From positions 1 to 5,084 of the forward strand of contig JADHTD010000211.1 in the NCBI GenBank assembly GCA_016776525.1: a stretch of DNA of 5,084 nucleotides, in the 5' to 3' direction. A program made the position numbers and the translations under genes. Shown piece after piece: positions 5,078 to 5,084 of this stretch. Within the stretch, counting starts at the first letter, position 1. Each line of letters opens with the position of its first letter. Below the pieces are notes generated by a model. The model was not told the DNA's origin. It worked only from the letters and a program-made list of their open reading frames with translations, and did no database searches. This DNA comes from Rhodospirillales bacterium (GTDB taxonomy: Bacteria > Pseudomonadota > Alphaproteobacteria > Rhodospirillales > JADHTD01).

Positions 5078-5084
5078 CCCTCCG

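Overview
The window is GC-rich bacterial DNA, most likely from an alphaproteobacterium. The EnvZ-type kinase carries the alphaproteobacterial style of DRTQMLAAISHDLRTP core, and the left-hand gene is a multi-PAS sensor kinase of a kind common in Rhodospirillales. The assignment to Rhodospirillales is inference only. No tRNA, rRNA, CRISPR array or insertion sequence was seen.

Layout. Positions 1-1981 (minus) hold the first 660 codons of a membrane-bound three-PAS histidine kinase; its catalytic end lies beyond the left edge. A 169-bp spacer (1982-2150) follows. Positions 2151-3593 (minus) encode an EnvZ-like sensor kinase and 3590-4324 (minus) its OmpR-family response regulator. The two overlap by 4 bp (ATGA), with the regulator upstream. 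A 196-bp divergent control region (4325-4520) separates the regulator from a plus-strand gene (4521-4985) for a small exported Gly/Met-rich protein with a PepSY-like C-terminal domain. The last 99 bp contain a long inverted repeat with nested near-tandem repeats, then a second GC-rich palindrome.

How the parts may work together. The regulator/kinase pair and the divergent exported protein look like one signalling module. The shared intergenic region has five GTTAC pentamers within 77 bp, including a perfect 17-bp palindrome and a 10-bp-spaced direct repeat, which is the arrangement expected of an OmpR-family operator. The simplest reading is that the phosphorylated regulator controls both its own operon and the exported protein. 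The kinase sensor loop contains a Gly/Met/Arg stretch followed by ten consecutive aspartates, which suggests sensing of divalent cations or a cationic ligand. The exported partner is also Gly/Met-rich. This cation/envelope-stress module is the best candidate here for something new, but its ligand and output are inferred, not shown. The left PAS kinase is visibly lower in GC than its neighbours and may be a separate, later-acquired gene.
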